DNA from: JANRLF01 sp033762815
GTDB taxonomy: Bacteria; Bacteroidota; Bacteroidia; Chitinophagales; CAIOSU01
Assembly: GCA_033762815.1 (NCBI GenBank)
Contig: JANRLF010000001.1
Coordinates: 364,163-428,162 of the forward strand
Reading direction: 5' to 3'
DNA: 64,000 nt
In this document: positions 27,019-34,318 of the stretch, piece by piece
How positions within the stretch are numbered: position 1 is the first letter of the stretch
Layout of the letters: each line of letters begins with the position of its first letter
The notes under the pieces: model-generated
What the model was told of the DNA's origin: nothing
Seen by the model: only the letters and a program-made list of their open reading frames with translations
Database searches by the model: none
Made by a program: the position numbers and the translations under genes

Positions 27019-28443
27019 ATGAAGCGTATTCCACTGTTGCTGATGCTGGCTTTGTCTTTTAGCACATTGCTTTTTATCACCTCCTGCTCAAAGAAAAAAG
27101 GCTGTACCGACCCGAGCTCTGTTAACTATGATGCGGAAGCGGAAGAAGAAGACGGAAGTTGTACATACTTGCCCACTTTTACCATTGAAAGGAGCGGCAA
27201 AACGGTTACCATATCTGGTAGTAGCCAGGCCGATTTCCGTTTTTATGAGGACAGCATCTATATCCTGAAAGGATTTGTGTACGTTCGTTCAGGGGCTACG
27301 CTAACTATTGATGCCGGTACCGTGGTAAAGGGCGATAAGGATACAAAAGGCACCTTGATTATTGAAAGGGGCGGCAAATTAATGGCGGAAGGTACCGCTG
27401 TAAAACCTATCGTGTTTACCTCCAGCCAGCCAGTAGGCCAACGTGACTATGGCGATTGGGGTGGCATCATCCTTTGTGGTAAGGCACCAACCAACCTACC
27501 CGGTAACGAGGGCGTGGTGGAAGGTGGTACGGATGCTCGCTACGGTGGTACCGACCCTAATGATAACTCAGGTGTACTAAAGTACCTCCGAATCGAGTTT
27601 TGTGGTATCCCTTTCCAGCCCAATCAAGAAATCAATGGTTTGACTTTGGCTGGGGTAGGTAGTGGCACCAGTATCGATTATATACAGGTATCCTATTCCG
27701 GCGATGATAGTTTTGAGTGGTTTGGTGGCAATGTGAACGGCAAGCATTTGGTGGCCTTCCGTGGCTGGGACGATGACTTTGATACGGACAACGGCTATTC
27801 GGGAAAGTTGCAGTTTTTGGTTGCTTTGCGTGACCCGAATGTTGCCGATGCCTCAGCTTCCAATGGTTTCGAAAGCGATAATAATGGTGATGGTACCGAT
27901 TTGCAGCCCTACACGAGTCCTATTTTTAGCAACGTGAGCATATTTGGCCCCTTATTCAATAGCAGCACCAATATCAATGCACAATTCCGCAGCGGGCTCC
28001 ATTTCCGTCGTATCACACATATCAAGTTGTACAATTCCGTTGTGACAGGATTCCCTGAAGGACTTTATGTGTCGCGTATTACTGAAAGTCTGCTGGGCAG
28101 TAACCAACTCCAGGTGCAGAACACCGTTTTGGCTGGCTGTACGGACAATTTTGCCGTTGATTTGGTAAGTACGTATGATTTGGAGGCATGGTTTAACACG
28201 GCATCTTTTAATAACAGTACTTATGCCAATAATAGCGATTTGCAATTGGCCGACCCATTCAACCTTGGCGCGCCGAATTTTAGGCCCAATGGCGGTTCAC
28301 CCTTGCTAGGTGGGGCCTCCTTTAACAACAGCAACCTACAGGATACTTTCTTCGAACAGGTCAACTACCGCGGGGCATTCGGCAGCGATGACTGGACCGC
28401 CGGCTGGACCAACTGGGACCCACAGAATACGGTGTATGAGTAG
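27019..28443 (+). CDS. Outer-membrane lipoprotein partner of the TonB receptor
   Basis: About 474 residues. Starting at ATG 27019 gives the lipoprotein signal MKRIPLLLMLALSFSTLLFITSC; the in-frame start at 26995 would hide it. A GCTDPSSVNYDAEAEEEDGSC module common in Bacteroidota surface proteins follows, then repetitive beta-rich sequence with G-D-W-G-G-I and WFGG/DDDFDTDNG motifs, suggesting a right-handed beta-helix and perhaps calcium binding. It lies 11 bp after the receptor gene, so it is probably co-transcribed. The family is often found next to CarboxypepD-type TonB receptors; the function is unknown. Confidence 0.75.
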   Translation: MKRIPLLLMLALSFSTLLFITSCSKKKGCTDPSSVNYDAEAEEEDGSCTYLPTFTIERSGKTVTISGSSQADFRFYEDSIYILKGFVYVRSGATLTIDAGTVVKGDKDTKGTLIIERGGKLMAEGTAVKPIVFTSSQPVGQRDYGDWGGIILCGKAPTNLPGNEGVVEGGTDARYGGTDPNDNSGVLKYLRIEFCGIPFQPNQEINGLTLAGVGSGTSIDYIQVSYSGDDSFEWFGGNVNGKHLVAFRGWDDDFDTDNGYSGKLQFLVALRDPNVADASASNGFESDNNGDGTDLQPYTSPIFSNVSIFGPLFNSSTNINAQFRSGLHFRRITHIKLYNSVVTGFPEGLYVSRITESLLGSNQLQVQNTVLAGCTDNFAVDLVSTYDLEAWFNTASFNNSTYANNSDLQLADPFNLGAPNFRPNGGSPLLGGASFNNSNLQDTFFEQVNYRGAFGSDDWTAGWTNWDPQNTVYE

Positions 28444-28457
28444 GGTAGGCTTAAGCA

Positions 28458-28799
28458 ATGTTCAGGGAACTTAGCGATAGAAAATTAGCATACTGTTTAG
28501 CAATAGCTATTACATTAATGCTGGGGTTGCAACTTTTACTTGGATTTTATTTGTATGATTTCATCTTTCATTCGTTAATGTTGTTTTTGCTGGTTGCAAA
28601 TGTCTGGCAGTGGGTGTTGTTAGGAATTAAGGAGTCCTTGTATTCAATAGCATTTATTGTTGTAATAACTGGGATAGTCTTCGACATACACTTTTGGCCT
28701 TATCGCGAAAACATTTTGCCAATTGGATTTGGGTTATTTGCATTGGACTTTATTATAAAAAAGATTCTTGAAAGTTCCCTTTTCAAAAAAAAGGCTTGA
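28458..28799 (+). CDS. Small hypothetical membrane protein
   Basis: A 113-residue protein with about four hydrophobic segments (YCLAIAITLMLGLQLLLGFYL, LMLFLLVANVWQWVLLG, SIAFIVVITGIVFD and ILPIGFGLFALDFII) and a basic C-terminus. The family is not recognised. It starts 14 bp after the lipoprotein gene and could share its transcript. The 219 bp up to the first tRNA contain no gene that I can support. Confidence 0.6.
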   Translation: MFRELSDRKLAYCLAIAITLMLGLQLLLGFYLYDFIFHSLMLFLLVANVWQWVLLGIKESLYSIAFIVVITGIVFDIHFWPYRENILPIGFGLFALDFIIKKILESSLFKKKA

Positions 28800-29018
28800 C
28801 TATCTCGCCATTTACTGACCAGTTCATTTTTTAGAGCACTTAGCAATTCATCAATGCCAATTAAAGGTTTTGCCATTTTATTTTGTTTTGAATTTGCATT
28901 ATCGAAAACAAATGCCTACATTTGCAATCCGTTTTCAGCGTTTCTTTGACAAATTACTTACCACCGCAGCGAAAAAATAAGGCCAGAAGCCATTTTCAAG
29001 CGGGCGTAAATAAAAGAA

Positions 29019-29092
29019 GCCAATGTAGCTCAGTTGGCCAGAGCTACTGATTTGTAATCAGTGGGTCGGGGGTTCGAATCCCTCCATTGGCT
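29019..29092 (+). tRNA. tRNA-Thr (TGT)
   Basis: Acceptor GCCAATG pairs with CATTGGC. The anticodon loop TTTGTAA (29051-29057) gives TGT, and the T-loop TTCGAAT is intact. CCA is not encoded. It heads the tRNA block before tuf, in the order usual for Bacteroidota. Confidence 0.95.
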
Positions 29093-29136
29093 CAATGAAT
29101 AGAATTGCGGCTGGCCGCAAGCGCTTGGCGAACGGA

Positions 29137-29158
29137 GTCCCGTTCATGGAAACGGGAC
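29137..29158. other. Perfect 8-bp hairpin between tRNA-Thr and tRNA-Tyr
   Basis: GTCCCGTT-CATGGA-AACGGGAC, with no T run after it. It could be a processing signal in the polycistronic tRNA precursor or a remnant of the CCCG/CGGG-stem elements seen in the tRNA-like copies further down. Confidence 0.5.
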
Positions 29159-29196
29159 GTTAGTACGTTCTTTAACATATTGTGTACAATGATTTT

Positions 29197-29279
29197 GGGG
29201 AGATACCAAAGCGGCCAACTGGGGCAGACTGTAAATCTGTTGTCTTACGACTTCGTAGGTTCGAATCCTGCTCTCCCCA
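29197..29279 (+). tRNA. tRNA-Tyr (GTA)
   Basis: Acceptor GGGGAGA pairs with TCTCCCC. The loop CTGTAAA gives anticodon GTA (29231-29233). A long variable arm (TTGTCTTACGACTTCGTA) marks a class II tRNA, as expected for bacterial tRNA-Tyr. Confidence 0.95.
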
Positions 29280-29338
29280 CAGTCCACACTCCCCAACAAA
29301 GTCGAAAGAAAGCAAACAAGCAATCGAAAAGCATATAA

Positions 29339-29411
29339 GCGGAAGTAGCTCAGTTGGTAGAGCATCAGCCTTCCAAGCTGAGGGTCGCGGGTTCGAGTCT
29401 CGTCTTCCGCT
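29339..29411 (+). tRNA. tRNA-Gly (TCC)
   Basis: Acceptor GCGGAAG pairs with CTTCCGC. The loop CTTCCAA gives anticodon TCC (29372-29374), and the T-loop TTCGAGT is intact. Third gene of the tuf-linked tRNA block. Confidence 0.95.
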
Positions 29412-29495
29412 CTGTAACGATTTCAAGAGGAAGCTGCCACATGGCGGTTTGCTCGTTTTTTGTTCTGTGACAATTTGAACGGGAGTAGGGCACAA

Positions 29496-29593
29496 GCTGT
29501 TGTAGCTCAGGGTTAGAGTATCCCGATGGTATCGGGAAGGTCGAGAGTTGCGAGGAGGGTGCCCATGGGATTTGGCATATTGGCTTTAGAAAA
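29496..29593 (+). pseudogene. tRNA-Thr-like degenerate copy 1
   Basis: Starts with the same 5' acceptor (GCTGTTG) and D arm (TAGCTCAGG...) as the intact tRNA-Thr at 29694 and keeps GGT in the anticodon position. The anticodon stem is TCCCG/CGGGA instead of CTTCC/GGAAG. After the anticodon arm the T arm and 3' acceptor are replaced by about 50 unrelated bases (...GTGCCCATGGGATTTGGC...). It cannot fold as a full tRNA. The unit is 98 bp. Confidence 0.75.
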
Positions 29594-29693
29594 GCTGTTG
29601 TAGCTCAGGGGTAGAGTATCCCGATGGTATCGGGAAGGTAGAGAGTTGCGAGGAGAGTGCCCATGGGATTTGGCATATTGGCTTTAGAAACAA
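29594..29693 (+). pseudogene. tRNA-Thr-like degenerate copy 2
   Basis: Nearly identical to copy 1 (a few substitutions and two extra bases near the 3' end). 5' acceptor, D arm and GGT loop are retained, the anticodon stem is again TCCCG/CGGGA, and the 3' half is the same foreign stretch. It runs directly into the intact tRNA-Thr, with a 98-100 bp period. Confidence 0.75.
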
Positions 29694-29765
<72 letters not shown>

Positions 29766-29839
29766 CACGGAACGCATAATAACTAGGCAGTACAATTTTA
29801 AAACATAAAAATTCAAAATCTTAAAAAAGTTTTTCACTC

Positions 29840-31027
29840 ATGGCTAAAGAAAAGTTCATAAAAAACAAGCCGCACGTTAACGTAGGTACTATCGGCCACG
29901 TGGACCATGGTAAAACAACCCTTACCGCTGCTATCACCACGGTGCTTGCTAACAAGGGATTGAGCGAAAAGAGGTCGTATGACTCTATTGACGCCGCTCC
30001 TGAGGAAAAAGAAAGGGGTATTACCATCAACACGGCCCACGTGGAGTACGAAACAGCCAACCGCCACTATGCGCACGTTGACTGTCCAGGCCACGCTGAC
30101 TACATCAAGAACATGGTGACCGGTGCCGCACAAATGGACGGTGCTATCTTGGTAGTGGCTGCTACTGATGGTCCTATGCCCCAAACACGTGAGCACATCC
30201 TGCTTGCCCGTCAGGTAGGTGTACCTCAAATCGTGGTGTTCATGAACAAGGTTGACTTGGTTGATGACCCCGAATTGTTGGAGCTTGTTGAAATGGAAGT
30301 ACGCGAACTGTTGAGCTTCTACGAATTCGACGGCGACAATATCGCTATCATTAAAGGTTCAGCTTTGAAAGGCTTGAACGGCGACCCAGAAGGTATCAAA
30401 GCTATCGAAGAATTGATGGAAGCTGTTGACCGCGAAGTGCCTATGCCTGAGCGTTCAATCGACAAGCCATTCTTGATGCCCGTTGAGGACGTGTTCTCTA
30501 TCACTGGTCGTGGTACCGTTGCTACCGGCAAAATCGAAAGAGGTGTTATCCGTACAGGTGACGCAGTAGAAATCATCGGTCTGCAATCTGAGTCTTTGAA
30601 ATCAACCTGCACAGGTGTGGAGATGTTCCGTAAGATTTTGGACATCGGCGAAGCTGGCGAAAACGTAGGTATCTTGTTGCGCGGTATCGAGAAAACCGAT
30701 ATCAAGCGCGGTATGGTTATCTGCCAACCTGGTTCCATCACCCCGCACACCGAGTTTAAGTGCGAAGTGTACGTGTTGAGCAAAGAAGAAGGTGGCCGTC
30801 ACACTCCATTCTTCAACAAATACCGTCCTCAGTTCTACTTGCGTACCACTGACGTTACCGGCGAAATCACTTTGCCAGCTAACGTAGAAATGGTGATGCC
30901 TGGCGATAACGTAACATTGACCGTAAAACTGATTTACCCAGTAGCTTTGGAGAAAGGTCTTCGTTTCGCTATCCGTGAAGGTGGCCGTACAGTAGGTGCC
31001 GGACAGGTAACTGAAATTTTGAAATAG
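29840..31027 (+). CDS. tuf: Elongation factor Tu
   Basis: A 395-residue GTPase that delivers aminoacyl-tRNA to the ribosome. Visible: P-loop GHVDHGKTT (residues 18-26), switch I RGITINTAHVEYET, DCPGHADY (G3), NKVD (G4) and GSALKG (G5), followed by beta-barrel domains 2 and 3. It is full-length and follows the tRNA block. Codon use is regular, as in highly expressed genes. Confidence 0.98.
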   Translation: MAKEKFIKNKPHVNVGTIGHVDHGKTTLTAAITTVLANKGLSEKRSYDSIDAAPEEKERGITINTAHVEYETANRHYAHVDCPGHADYIKNMVTGAAQMDGAILVVAATDGPMPQTREHILLARQVGVPQIVVFMNKVDLVDDPELLELVEMEVRELLSFYEFDGDNIAIIKGSALKGLNGDPEGIKAIEELMEAVDREVPMPERSIDKPFLMPVEDVFSITGRGTVATGKIERGVIRTGDAVEIIGLQSESLKSTCTGVEMFRKILDIGEAGENVGILLRGIEKTDIKRGMVICQPGSITPHTEFKCEVYVLSKEEGGRHTPFFNKYRPQFYLRTTDVTGEITLPANVEMVMPGDNVTLTVKLIYPVALEKGLRFAIREGGRTVGAGQVTEILK

Positions 31028-31105
31028 TTATCTAGTAGCAGGTACTGGTATCAAGCAAGATTGCTTGAACAGGGCTTGGCTAGATGAGATAAAAAAGTTG
31101 TAGCA

Positions 31106-31157
31106 GTAATAAGTATCAAGTAGAAGACTAAAATCTCACTACTTGATACTTGCTACT
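31106..31157. repeat. Long inverted repeat between tuf and tRNA-Trp
   Basis: AAGTATCAAGTAG (31111-31123) and CTACTTGATACTT (31139-31151) are perfect 13-base arms, extendable to about 20 with two mismatches. It belongs to the TACTAGTA/GATACTTGCTACT-type intergenic repeats also seen before enolase and before the membrane protein gene at 56.3 kb. It could form a processing or attenuation hairpin before tRNA-Trp. Confidence 0.55.
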
Positions 31158-31173
31158 CACTACTAAAAAGTAC

Positions 31174-31246
31174 ACGGGTGTAGCTCAATTGGCAGAGTGA
31201 AGGTCTCCAAAACCTTAGGTTGGGGGTTCGAGTCCCTCCTCCCGTG
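31174..31246 (+). tRNA. tRNA-Trp (CCA)
   Basis: Loop CTCCAAA gives anticodon CCA (31207-31209), with stem AAGGT/ACCTT and T-loop TTCGAGT. The acceptor ACGGGTG/CTCCCGT pairs except for one T-T mismatch. G discriminator, as in bacterial tRNA-Trp. It sits between tuf and secE, the usual location. Confidence 0.93.
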
Positions 31247-31270
31247 CGAGCGTAGCTTTAAAATTAAAGA

Positions 31271-31465
31271 ATGGACAAGTTCACATTATATTTTAGGGAA
31301 GCTTACCAAGAGCTGTTGCACAAGGTAAGTTGGCCTACTTTTAAGGAGCTTCAAAGCAGTGCCAGCATCGTTTTGGTAGCAGCAGTTATCATTGCGGCAG
31401 TAATTGCCTTGATTGACCTTGGCAGCAAGAATTTGTTGAAAGTATTGTACGACCAGCTTTGGTAA
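31271..31465 (+). CDS. secE: Preprotein translocase subunit SecE
   Basis: A 64-residue essential part of SecYEG. The amphipathic helix YFREAYQELLHKVSWPTFKELQSSA precedes one membrane helix (IVLVAAVIIAAVIALIDLGS), the typical single-span form. It lies between tRNA-Trp and nusG. Confidence 0.95.
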   Translation: MDKFTLYFREAYQELLHKVSWPTFKELQSSASIVLVAAVIIAAVIALIDLGSKNLLKVLYDQLW

Positions 31466-31479
31466 AAACTTAAGGCAGC

Positions 31480-32025
31480 ATGGCAGAGAATAGATGGTAT
31501 GCCCTTAGGGTAGTGAGTGGGCAGGAGCGCAAATTGCGCGACTATATTGAGTTGGAAGTAAAACGTTCAAAGTGGGACAATGTTATCAAACAGATATTGG
31601 TGCCCATGGAGAAAGTTTACAAGATAGTGAACGGTAAGAAGCAGATAAAGGAACGCAACTTCTTCCCGGGTTATATCATGATTGAGGCGATTGAGGGGGG
31701 ATTGACCGGTGAGATTATCAAAACGATAACCGACACGACCGGAGTGATACACTTCCTTGGCAAAGAAAGGCCAGACCCTTTAAGGCCGAGCGAGGTGAAC
31801 AGGTTCCTAGGCAAGGTGGACGAAATGCAAGAAGCAGGGGAGAGCGTGAACGAGCCGTTCATTATTGATGAAACAGTGAAAATAATCGATGGTCCTTTCA
31901 ATGATTTCAAAGGCACTATCGAAGAAATATACGAGGAAAAGAAAAAGTTAAAAGTAATAGTAAAAATATTTGGCAGAAGGACTCCGGTGGAGTTGAACTT
32001 CATGCAAGTAGAAAAACTATCGTAA
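31480..32025 (+). CDS. nusG: Transcription antitermination/pausing factor NusG
   Basis: A 181-residue protein with an N-terminal NGN domain (RWYALRVVSGQERKLRDYIELE, FFPGYIMIE) that binds RNA polymerase and a C-terminal KOW domain (VKIIDGPFNDFKGTIEEIYEEKKKLKV). It couples transcription to Rho or ribosomes. It is followed 1 bp later by rplK, so the two are tightly linked. Confidence 0.96.
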   Translation: MAENRWYALRVVSGQERKLRDYIELEVKRSKWDNVIKQILVPMEKVYKIVNGKKQIKERNFFPGYIMIEAIEGGLTGEIIKTITDTTGVIHFLGKERPDPLRPSEVNRFLGKVDEMQEAGESVNEPFIIDETVKIIDGPFNDFKGTIEEIYEEKKKLKVIVKIFGRRTPVELNFMQVEKLS

Positions 32026-32026
32026 G

Positions 32027-32476
32027 ATGGCTAAGGAAATAGAAACCTATATCAAATTGCAAGTAAAGGGCGGACAGGCTAACCCTGCGCCCCCCATTGG
32101 ACCTGCCCTAGGTTCGAAAGGTGTGAACATTATGGACTTCTGTAAGCAGTTCAATGCCCGCACCCAGGAACAGAACGGAAAGGTATTGCCGGTGGTAATT
32201 ACCGTTTATAAGGACAAGTCTTTCGAGTTTGTTATCAAAACCCCACCAGCTGCTATCCTGTTGATGGACGCCAGCAAGGTGAAAAAAGGATCGGCTGAGC
32301 CCAACCGTAACAAAGTAGGCTCAGTAAGCTGGGACGATGTGCAGAAAATTGCTACTGAAAAAATGCCTGACCTTAACTGCTTCACCGTGGAGTCTGCCAT
32401 GAGAATGGTAGCCGGAACCGCCAGAAGCATGGGCTTGACCGTAACGGGCAAAGCACCTTGGGATAGCCAAAATTAA
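32027..32476 (+). CDS. rplK: 50S ribosomal protein uL11
   Basis: A 149-residue protein that binds the GTPase-associated region of 23S rRNA and takes part in stringent-response signalling. Motifs IKLQVKGGQANPAPPIGPALGSKGVNIMDFCK and the C-terminal GTARSMGLTVTG are diagnostic. The length is normal. Confidence 0.97.
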   Translation: MAKEIETYIKLQVKGGQANPAPPIGPALGSKGVNIMDFCKQFNARTQEQNGKVLPVVITVYKDKSFEFVIKTPPAAILLMDASKVKKGSAEPNRNKVGSVSWDDVQKIATEKMPDLNCFTVESAMRMVAGTARSMGLTVTGKAPWDSQN

Positions 32477-32499
32477 GAGCACTCAAAAATTAAGATACA

Positions 32500-33192
32500 G
32501 TGAAACTGACAAAGAATAGAAAAACAGTTGCCAACAAGGTAGATAGAGAGAAAATCTACTCTATCCAAGAGGCTGCGACACTGGTAAAGGAAGTGACCAA
32601 AGTGAAATTTGATGCTTCCGTTGACCTGCACGTGAACTTGGGTGTTGACCCCCGTAAGGCCGACCAAGCCGTAAGGGGTACCGTTTCATTGCCTAGCGGA
32701 ACTGGTAAGGACAAGAAAGTATTGGTGCTGTGCACACCCGATAAAGAGAACGAGGCAAAGGATGCCGGTGCGGACTATGTAGGCTTGGATGAGTATGTGG
32801 ACAAGATTACCGCAGGCTGGACAGACATTGACGTGGTGATAGCCACCCCAAGCGTGATGCCCAAGATTGCTAAGCTGGGTAGGGTACTGGGCCCCAGGAA
32901 CTTGATGCCCAACCCTAAATCAGGTACCGTTACCAATGACTTGGGTGAAGCGGTAAGGGAAGTGAAAAAAGGTAAAATCGCTTTCAAGGTAGACAAGTAC
33001 GGTATCGTACACTCTTCTATCGGAAGGATTTCCTTTACCCCTGAACAGATTGCAGCCAATGCGAAGGAGTTCATCAGCACCTTGGCCAAATTGAAGCCTG
33101 CTTCCGCCAAGGGCACTTATTTCAAGAACATTACCATGGCCAGCACCATGAGCCCGGCCATCAAAATAGATTCTAAATCAGTTAGCGTTTAA
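32500..33192 (+). CDS. rplA: 50S ribosomal protein uL1
   Basis: A 230-residue L1-stalk protein that helps release deacyl-tRNA and in many bacteria represses its own operon by binding mRNA. The start codon is GTG at 32500, directly before KLTKNRKTV. The core KIAKLGRVLGPRNLMPNPKSGTVT is the L1 signature. It lies 23 bp after rplK and 8 bp before rplJ. Confidence 0.97.
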   Translation: MKLTKNRKTVANKVDREKIYSIQEAATLVKEVTKVKFDASVDLHVNLGVDPRKADQAVRGTVSLPSGTGKDKKVLVLCTPDKENEAKDAGADYVGLDEYVDKITAGWTDIDVVIATPSVMPKIAKLGRVLGPRNLMPNPKSGTVTNDLGEAVREVKKGKIAFKVDKYGIVHSSIGRISFTPEQIAANAKEFISTLAKLKPASAKGTYFKNITMASTMSPAIKIDSKSVSV

Positions 33193-33200
33193 GCACGGAT

Positions 33201-33731
33201 ATGAGAAAGGAAGAAAAACAGCTTGTAATTGACGAGCTATCAGCAAAATTCAGCGAGGGGGCACACGTGTACGTGACCGATACCTCGGGCATGACCGTTG
33301 CCGAAATCAACGCTTTGCGCAGGCTGTGCTTCAGCAAGGGCGTGGAGCTGAAAGTGGCCAAGAATACCTTGATCAAGAAGGCATTCATCGGCAAGGAAGT
33401 GGACATGGATTCATTGGACAAAGTGTTGCATGGACCAACTTCTTTGATTTTCAGTACCAATGCCAACTTGCCTGCAAAGCTGATTGAAGAATTCAGGAAA
33501 GACAAGCCGAAACCTGCATTGAAAGGTGCGGTGATAGGCGGTACGGATATTTATGTAGGTGAGGAGAACCTGGAAACGCTGAAGAAGCTGAAGTCGAAAG
33601 AGGAATTGATCGGCGAAATCATCGGTTTGTTGCAGTCGCCTGCGAAGAACGTTATCTCTGCTCTTCAAAGTGGTGGCCACAAATTGTCAGGCCTGTTGAA
33701 AGCTTTGGAAGAACGGGGAGAAAAACAATAA
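33201..33731 (+). CDS. rplJ: 50S ribosomal protein uL10
   Basis: A 176-residue stalk base protein that carries L7/L12 dimers on its C-terminal helix. The N-terminal domain contains VYVTDTSGMTVAEINALRRLC and VAKNTLIKKA, typical of L10. In many bacteria L10(L12)4 represses its own operon; the 8-bp gap from rplA leaves little room for a classical leader here. Confidence 0.96.
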   Translation: MRKEEKQLVIDELSAKFSEGAHVYVTDTSGMTVAEINALRRLCFSKGVELKVAKNTLIKKAFIGKEVDMDSLDKVLHGPTSLIFSTNANLPAKLIEEFRKDKPKPALKGAVIGGTDIYVGEENLETLKKLKSKEELIGEIIGLLQSPAKNVISALQSGGHKLSGLLKALEERGEKQ

Positions 33732-33811
33732 ACTTATCGTAAAAAATACCGATAGGGAACTAAATAGCAAACACATTCATTCATTATAACTCAAATTGAA
33801 AACTCAGTAAA

Positions 33812-34195
33812 ATGGCGGATTTAAAAGAATTTGCGGAACAATTGGTTAGCTTATCTGTGAAAGAGGTAAACGAACTGGCCAATATATTGAAAACCGAGTA
33901 CGGCATTGAGCCAGCTGCTGCCGCAGTTGCTGTTGCTGCTCCAGGTGGTGGTGGCGGTGGTGCTGCTGAAGCCCCTGCTGCTAAAACCGAGTTCACCGTT
34001 ATCTTGAAAAGCGCTGGCGCTGCCAAGTTGAACGTAGTGAAATTGGTGAAAGACCTTACCGGCCTTGGCTTGAAAGAAGCCAAAGATCTTGTTGACGGCG
34101 CTCCAAAGGCCGTTAAGGAGAACACCAACAAGGAAGACGCTGAATCAATCAAGGCTAAGCTTGTAGAAGCTGGTGCCGAAGTTGAAATTCAATAA
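33812..34195 (+). CDS. rplL: 50S ribosomal protein bL12 (L7/L12)
   Basis: A 127-residue factor-recruiting stalk protein. N-terminal dimerisation domain (residues 1-35), a flexible Ala/Gly hinge containing a run of six glycines (about residues 50-55), then the C-terminal domain FTVILKSAGAAKLNVVKLVKDLTGLGLKEAKDLVDGAP, which contacts elongation factors. An 80-bp gap separates it from rplJ. Confidence 0.97.
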   Translation: MADLKEFAEQLVSLSVKEVNELANILKTEYGIEPAAAAVAVAAPGGGGGGAAEAPAAKTEFTVILKSAGAAKLNVVKLVKDLTGLGLKEAKDLVDGAPKAVKENTNKEDAESIKAKLVEAGAEVEIQ

Positions 34196-34203
34196 AGCTA
34201 TCA

Positions 34204-34236
34204 GAGAAAGGCCGGCCCCTAGGGGGTTGGCCTCTC
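34204..34236 (+). promoter_or_regulatory. Hairpin between rplL and rpoB (attenuator or processing site)
   Basis: GAGAAAGGCCGGCCCC and GGGGGTTGGCCTCTC form a long imperfect G/C stem closed by a two- to three-base loop. It is followed by AAAAAAG, not a T run, so it is not a standard terminator. The position matches the attenuator/RNase III site between rplL and rpoB known in other bacteria. Confidence 0.55.
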
Positions 34237-34318
34237 AAAAAAGCTTGCTGGTTTAGTGTGTCCACACTAAACCATTTTCCTTTAGGTAAACTAAAAAAAT
34301 TCACTCTTATTAAATTTT

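Noticed and set aside
29105..29495. Overlapping open frames on both strands across the tRNA block
   Set aside because: They run through tRNA-Tyr and tRNA-Gly and carry tRNA-encoded words (for example RIRTYEV, RFESC); they are shadows of tRNA genes.
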